Positions 60,190 to 64,000 of a stretch of 64,000 bases of DNA are shown piece after piece (position 1 is the stretch's first letter; each line of letters starts with the position of its first letter). A program made the translations under genes and the position numbers. The notes beneath the pieces were generated by a model. That model did not search any database and was not told the DNA's origin. It saw only the letters and a program-made list of their open reading frames with translations. The stretch lies in the NCBI RefSeq assembly GCF_001042615.1, contig NZ_AP012327.1, forward strand, positions 2,273,235 through 2,337,234. The letters are read 5' to 3'. The stretch is from Bifidobacterium catenulatum subsp. kashiwanohense JCM 15439 = DSM 21854. Its GTDB lineage: Bacteria; Actinomycetota; Actinomycetes; Actinomycetales; Bifidobacteriaceae.

Positions 60190-60977
60190 ATGAGCACATG
60201 GGTCGATTCAAGCCCCGGCCCGACCTCGGCATCCACCACTCGCGGACGAACGCCGCCGCACCTAGCGATCTCCTTGGAGGCTTTTTCGATCTCCTCCTGA
60301 GCGGACCTTCCCTTCAATGCGACCAGACGCCCACCGCGTTCAAGCAACGGCAATGTCCACCCGGATAGCTTGGTCATCGGTGCAACGGCACGACAGGTCA
60401 CCACGGCGAACGGGTGCCTTGCCTGAATGGGCTTGCCATCCAAATCCAGCACAGGACCGCGGGCAACTGCTCCCCTGCCGTTCCTGCCGCCTTTGCCGTT
60501 TCTGGCGTTGCCATTGCCACGGTTGCCGCCCTGAGCGCCAGACATACCCGCAATGGCCTCGATCATCTCATTGGCCCTGGCACGCACCACCGTAACGTTC
60601 TCCAGCTCCATGTCCGCCACGCACTCGTTCAGCCATTCGATACGCCGCTCCATAGGCTCCACGAGCGTGAAATGATGATCCGGCAGGCATGCGGCCGCAA
60701 CGATACCGGGAAAACCGCCGCCACTGCCAATATCGGCAACCGTTTTGAACTGCTTCTTGGCCGTGGATTCCCTTACGAAAGGTACAATGGCAGCCGAGTT
60801 CAGAATATGGCGTTCCCAAATAATCCCAACGTCTCGTGGTCCGATCAAGCCACGAGGTTCGCCTTCTTCGGCAAGTTTCGCATGAAAAACACGCAGCTTA
60901 CCCAACGCATCCCCCAGCACTTCCTCAAGAATCGGCGAATCATCAAGTTCGTCTGTCACATCACTCATGGGCACCAT
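60174..60977 (-). CDS. rsmG: 16S rRNA (guanine-N7) methyltransferase RsmG
   Basis: This 267-residue SAM enzyme methylates G527 of 16S rRNA. It has the GLIGPRD-type N-terminal segment, [10 protein letters not shown], the SAM loop [13 protein letters not shown], and the VTCRAVAPM motif. A Gly/Asn/Arg-rich insertion (about 170-195) is unusual compared with the family. ATG behind AGGATATAGG; an ATG three codons later is an alternative. It sits in the standard jag-rsmG-parA order. Confidence 0.94.
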   Translation of the reverse strand: MVPMSDVTDELDDSPILEEVLGDALGKLRVFHAKLAEEGEPRGLIGPRDVGIIWERHILNSAAIVPFVRESTAKKQFKTVADIGSGGGFPGIVAAACLPDHHFTLVEPMERRIEWLNECVADMELENVTVVRARANEMIEAIAGMSGAQGGNRGNGNARNGKGGRNGRGAVARGPVLDLDGKPIQARHPFAVVTCRAVAPMTKLSGWTLPLLERGGRLVALKGRSAQEEIEKASKEIARCGGVRPRVVDAEVGPGLESTHVLMVDKK

Positions 60978-61108
60978 CCTATATCCTGCTCTTCCTTATT
61001 GCCGGTATTCCAGCCATTACTCCCCGACCAATGCCGGCAATATCGCACGGCCTGCGTGTAGTCATTCACTAATCGCAATAAAAAAGCGCCACCATGATGG
61101 TGACGCCA

Positions 61109-61124
61109 TGTTTCACGTGAAACG
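61109..61124. promoter_or_regulatory. parS site
   Basis: TGTTTCACGTGAAACG matches at 15 of 16 positions. It lies between jag/khpB and rsmG. Confidence 0.92.
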
Positions 61125-61132
61125 AGCCGAAC

Positions 61133-61660
61133 TCAGGCCTCATCCTCGTCTTCGGTTTCCTCGGCGGCGGAAGCCTTGAAATACACCGTAACGTAACGAC
61201 GTGGCTCCTCGCCGTGGGAACGAGACTTCATGCCTTCCTCACGCACCACGTCATGCACGATCTTACGCTCGAAGGAATTCATCGGCTTCAGATCGACCGG
61301 CTCTCCGGTCTCACGTACCTCGTCGATGACATCCAGCGCGATGTCGTGCAGACGCTGACGCTTGCGCTTGAGATAGCCGTCGACGTCCACAATGAGATGG
61401 GAACGTTCGCCGGTCTTCTGCTGTACGGCAAGTCGCGTCAGCTGCTGCAATGCGTCGACGACCTCGCCGTTGCGTCCGATGAGATGCTTGATATCCGTAT
61501 CATCATCGGCGACGATTTGCACGGTAGGACGATTGTTGCGCACGCCCATTTCAATATCACCCTCGTAATCGACGATATCGAGCAGTCCTTCAAGATAATC
61601 GGCAGCGATATCAGCTTCCTCGTTGAGCTGATCGATGGTCTTTTCCTCATCTTGCGCCAT
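61133..61660 (-). CDS. khpB: RNA-binding protein KhpB/Jag (KH and R3H domains)
   Basis: This 175-residue protein has a KH domain (LIGRNGEVVDALQQLTRLAVQ) followed by an R3H domain (MNSFERKIVHDVVREE...SRSHGEEPRRYVTVYF). Members bind RNA and link to cell-wall synthesis and YidC expression. ATG behind AAAGGAG. Downstream of yidC, as in other actinobacteria. Confidence 0.94.
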   Translation of the reverse strand: MAQDEEKTIDQLNEEADIAADYLEGLLDIVDYEGDIEMGVRNNRPTVQIVADDDTDIKHLIGRNGEVVDALQQLTRLAVQQKTGERSHLIVDVDGYLKRKRQRLHDIALDVIDEVRETGEPVDLKPMNSFERKIVHDVVREEGMKSRSHGEEPRRYVTVYFKASAAEETEDEDEA

Positions 61661-61760
61661 GGTGGTTGTACTCCTTTGAGCGGGGTTTCTATTACTAAAG
61701 TCTTATCAGGTAAAGTCTAATTACTGTTTACCACGTCGACAATAAACGCTGATAAAAGTG

Positions 61761-61796
61761 GTGTGTCCCGTGTTTCACGTGAAACACGGGACACAC
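61761..61796. promoter_or_regulatory. consensus parS centred in a 36-bp perfect palindrome
   Basis: TGTTTCACGTGAAACA (61771-61786) is the exact consensus. Ten further bases on each side (GTGTGTCCCG / CGGGACACAC) extend the symmetry without a mismatch. It lies just past the yidC stop. Confidence 0.95.
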
Positions 61797-61802
61797 TCTT
61801 AC

Positions 61803-62837
61803 TCACTTCTTTTTCTTTTTACGGCTCGGCTGCTGACGCTGGTAGCCGTGCTTTTCCTTCACTTCGGCGGCTTCCTTAGCCTTCTGCAGCGCCTCTTCCT
61901 CGAGGGATGGCAGACCGGCCTTGGCTCGGCGGGCGTTCTCATGAACATGATCACGCTTTTCCTTCGCTTCGGCGGCCGGAGATCCCGGAGTCGGGAAGAC
62001 GTGGATCTGCCAGATGGAACGCAACAGATTGCAGATGTTGTTGGTGAGCCAGTACACCAGCACAGCGAATGGCATGGCAATACCGGAGAAAATGTACATG
62101 ATCGGGAACATCCACAACATCATCTTCTGCATCATTTCGGTCTGCTTGTTTGCCGCAGACTGAGCCATGTTACGCTTCATGCTGTTGTACTGCATGAACC
62201 ACAGGCAGAAGCACATCAATGCAACGAAGATGGCGATAACTACTTTGCCATGCACGGCAGCGGTCGTGAAGTTATCAGCCACGTTCACACCGAACACTGT
62301 GGTGGACGTGAACTGCTTGGCTGTGGCGATGTCGAAAGCGCCAAGACCCTGTCCGTCCCTGAATTTGCCGCGCGCGATGTACGGAATGGCTGACAGTGTA
62401 TAGAACATGCACATGAACACGGGACCCTGCACAAACATAGGGAGCATGGAAGTGCAACCACCCATCGGGTTCGCATCATTGTCCTGGTAGAGCTTCATCA
62501 TCTCGCGCTGCATGGCTTCCTTGCTGGCGGGATCGTTCTTGCCCTTGTATTTGTTCTGGATACGCTGCATCTTTGGCTGCAGGACGGCCATCTGGGCCTG
62601 CATCTTGCGCATACCCTTCATGGACTTGTAGAACAGCGGAAAAACGCATGCTTGGACCACAAGTACTAGAAATACGATGGACATGACCCACGAGAAACCG
62701 ATCTCGTTCATGCCCAGCATCACCAGGAACTTATGGAATACGGCCATGATCTGCGTCATGAGCCACTCGACGGGATACAGGAGCTTATACAGCCAGCCCC
62801 AGAAACCGCTGTCGAGGAGGAATTGATTTTGATTCAT
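61803..62837 (-). CDS. yidC: membrane protein insertase YidC
   Basis: This 344-residue insertase of the short Gram-positive/actinobacterial type has five hydrophobic helices. The conserved Arg groove region is present (KSMKGMRKMQAQMAVLQPKMQRIQ precedes helix 2 loops). C-terminal Lys-rich tail (QPSRKKKKK). The ATG overlaps the yidD stop (TAATG). It inserts membrane proteins with or without SecYEG. Confidence 0.95.
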   Translation of the reverse strand: MNQNQFLLDSGFWGWLYKLLYPVEWLMTQIMAVFHKFLVMLGMNEIGFSWVMSIVFLVLVVQACVFPLFYKSMKGMRKMQAQMAVLQPKMQRIQNKYKGKNDPASKEAMQREMMKLYQDNDANPMGGCTSMLPMFVQGPVFMCMFYTLSAIPYIARGKFRDGQGLGAFDIATAKQFTSTTVFGVNVADNFTTAAVHGKVVIAIFVALMCFCLWFMQYNSMKRNMAQSAANKQTEMMQKMMLWMFPIMYIFSGIAMPFAVLVYWLTNNICNLLRSIWQIHVFPTPGSPAAEAKEKRDHVHENARRAKAGLPSLEEEALQKAKEAAEVKEKHGYQRQQPSRKKKKK

Positions 62838-63169
62838 TACAGGCCAGTCTCCTTATCGCCTATAGGTTTTTCTACGTTCAGAGGCGTGAGCCGAGGTTCC
62901 TCGTGTGCCTTCGACCACGAACATCTGTAAAACAAGGAATAAAGCTGCGGAACGTCGTCAATTCCCCCACGGTTCCACTGATTGCAGCGAAGAAGACGCA
63001 ACAACGCAAGAAGGCCACCTTTAAGGCGGCCAAATCGTTCAATCGCCTGAATCGCATAATTGGAACAACTTGGATAATATCTGCAGCAGGGTGCGGTATT
63101 TGCGGAAATATGACGTTGGTACCAGCGAATGGCGCGAATCATCCAATTTCCGTTATGACCGGCGTTCAT
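62837..63169 (-). CDS. yidD: membrane protein insertion factor YidD
   Basis: This 110-residue protein has the family core IRWYQRHISANTAPCCRYYPSCSNYAIQAIERFG and LLRLLRCNQWNRGGIDDVP. It lies between rnpA and yidC with TAATG overlaps at both ends, so the three are translationally coupled. Confidence 0.95.
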   Translation of the reverse strand: MNAGHNGNWMIRAIRWYQRHISANTAPCCRYYPSCSNYAIQAIERFGRLKGGLLALLRLLRCNQWNRGGIDDVPQLYSLFYRCSWSKAHEEPRLTPLNVEKPIGDKETGL

Positions 63170-63531
63170 TACTGACGCACGGCCTTACGATTCACCGCTT
63201 CAAAACATGCTACGATCTGCTGTTCCAACGATAGAAAATCAGCATGTGCGGCACTTGGCTTGGCACGCAACACGATATCGCAGGATTCAGGTAAGGAAGA
63301 TTCGTACTTTCGTGCAAGCACGCGGAAACGACGTTTGACGGCATTACGCGTTACTGCGTTGCCGACAGCCTTGGAAACGGCCAAACCGACACGTCGGCCC
63401 CGCTTCGCCGTGGAATCATCAATAACGGCATCGTCGTGCACTAAATAATGCACGACGATGTCTTCTCGCGATACCCTACGACGGCGTTTGAGCACCGCGA
63501 CAAAATCGCGATGGCTTTTCAGCCGTTCCAC
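63169..63531 (-). CDS. rnpA: ribonuclease P protein component
   Basis: This 120-residue protein binds the RNase P RNA and aids tRNA 5' processing. The RNR-type motif lies in [26 protein letters not shown]. It starts at GTG; an in-frame stop a few codons upstream excludes a longer form. It is 17 bp past rpmH. Confidence 0.95.
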   Translation of the reverse strand: MERLKSHRDFVAVLKRRRRVSREDIVVHYLVHDDAVIDDSTAKRGRRVGLAVSKAVGNAVTRNAVKRRFRVLARKYESSLPESCDIVLRAKPSAAHADFLSLEQQIVACFEAVNRKAVRQ

Positions 63532-63548
63532 CGCTCTATGCCGTTAAA

Positions 63549-63683
63549 TCAGGCAGCGAGGGACTTGCGGCCCTTGGCGCGGCGACGGTTGATCAGAGCG
63601 CGGCCTGCGCGAGTGCGCATGCGCTGACGGAAACCGTGCTTCATGTGGCGACGGCGGTTGTTCGGCTGGAATGTCCTCTTCAT
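63549..63683 (-). CDS. rpmH: 50S ribosomal protein L34
   Basis: This is a 44-residue, very basic protein, [20 protein letters not shown] at the start. The ATG follows GGGAG. It is usually the first gene leftward of dnaA in actinobacteria. Confidence 0.97.
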   Translation of the reverse strand: MKRTFQPNNRRRHMKHGFRQRMRTRAGRALINRRRAKGRKSLAA

Positions 63684-63800
63684 AATTAATGCTCCCGGTG
63701 TTTTTAGCCATGCCAAGGCACGGCTCCTCATGAGTCAAGCTCTACCAAGTTACTCTGACCCCTGAACAGAGTAATTACCTCCACTAATTCCTTCACATTT

Positions 63801-63932
63801 TGTGGGGACTCTCCCCACAAAACAATCCACAAAAAACGTTGCTATGTCGCCAAACTCCCCACAAAAGTTATCCACAAACTACATAACTGTTATTCACAAT
63901 TCAAGCATTTCAACACGCTTACCGGTGGATAA
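63801..63932. promoter_or_regulatory. origin-proximal DnaA boxes and repeats upstream of rpmH
   Basis: TTATCCACA (63868-63876), TTATTCACA (63890-63898) and TTATCCACC on the minus strand (63924-63932) are DnaA-box-like. TGTGGGGA-CTC-TCCCCACA (63801-63819) is a palindrome, and CTCCCCACAAAA is repeated near 63811 and 63855. dnaA itself is not visible in 63933-64000. Confidence 0.8.
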
Positions 63933-64000
63933 CTCGGGGAAAAGAGAGTACAAATAAACAGTTGCACTACTGGTAGAAGTCTGTCGAGAAAGGGGAATCC

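Overview
The window is chromosomal DNA from a high-GC actinobacterium, almost certainly Bifidobacterium. The 16S, 23S and 5S genes are of bifidobacterial type. Heat-shock control is HspR/HAIR rather than CIRCE. The right half carries the conserved actinobacterial order cca, NUDIX, DUF6049, murJ, pseudokinase, trxB, parB, parA, rsmG, jag/khpB, yidC, yidD, rnpA, rpmH, which leads to dnaA/oriC. dnaA should lie just beyond the right edge. The species cannot be settled from the sequence alone; an adolescentis/catenulatum-group strain is plausible.

Layout. (1) 0-8.5 kb: a small HTH gene behind an 11-G tract, the dnaK-grpE-dnaJ-hspR operon (minus) with two HAIR operators, a surface-anchored alkaline phosphatase, and a TSUP permease. 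(2) 8.7-11.1 kb: an accessory AAA+/DUF4143 ATPase behind four exact 41-bp iterons, then a HAD hydrolase. (3) 11.6-24.3 kb: an alpha-glucan locus. It holds malQ, a DUF624 protein, two ABC permeases, two LacI repressors, a GH13 alpha-glucosidase, and two binding proteins, one of them frameshifted. Two classes of LacI operator suggest two overlapping regulons. (4) 24.6-27.5 kb: a histidine phosphatase, a DUF4235 protein, a nitroreductase, a cluster of palindromic repeats, and a small Cys/His protein. (5) 27.8-33.9 kb: a complete rRNA operon (minus) without spacer tRNA, and its leader. (6) 34-35.3 kb: a decayed GH3 gene. (7) 35.6-38.9 kb: a membrane Ser/Thr kinase and a DsbA-like protein. (8) 39.0-43.4 kb: tRNA-Thr(UGU), a candidate C-rich-loop small RNA, then rpfB-like, rsmA, ispE and a LytR_C protein. 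(9) 43.5-51.7 kb: cca (minus) diverging from NUDIX, DUF6049, murJ and a pseudokinase. (10) 51.8-57.4 kb: a second DUF4143 ATPase preceded by a chain of overlapping 7-codon micro-ORFs, a nucleotidase, a 40-residue small-protein gene, trxB, and an AT-richer Schlafen/AlbA_2 gene. (11) 57.6-64 kb: the origin-proximal parB-to-rpmH block with parS sites and two DnaA-box clusters.

Functional links. The chaperone operon should be autoregulated by HspR. The glucan locus couples binding and uptake of maltodextrin-like substrates to MalQ and alpha-glucosidase. murJ, the pseudokinase, the LytR_C protein, the rpfB-like protein and the kinase all point to cell-wall growth control. parABS, DnaA boxes, yidC/yidD and rnpA-rpmH form the standard origin neighbourhood.

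Best leads for new biology: the 23-nt overlapping micro-ORF cascade ahead of the 51.9-kb ATPase; the two-hairpin C-rich-loop RNA after tRNA-Thr; the 41-bp iterons ahead of the 8.9-kb ATPase; the six-copy CCAGTCGGTGGA repeat cluster at 26.9-27.2 kb; and the second DnaA-box cluster between rsmG and parA.
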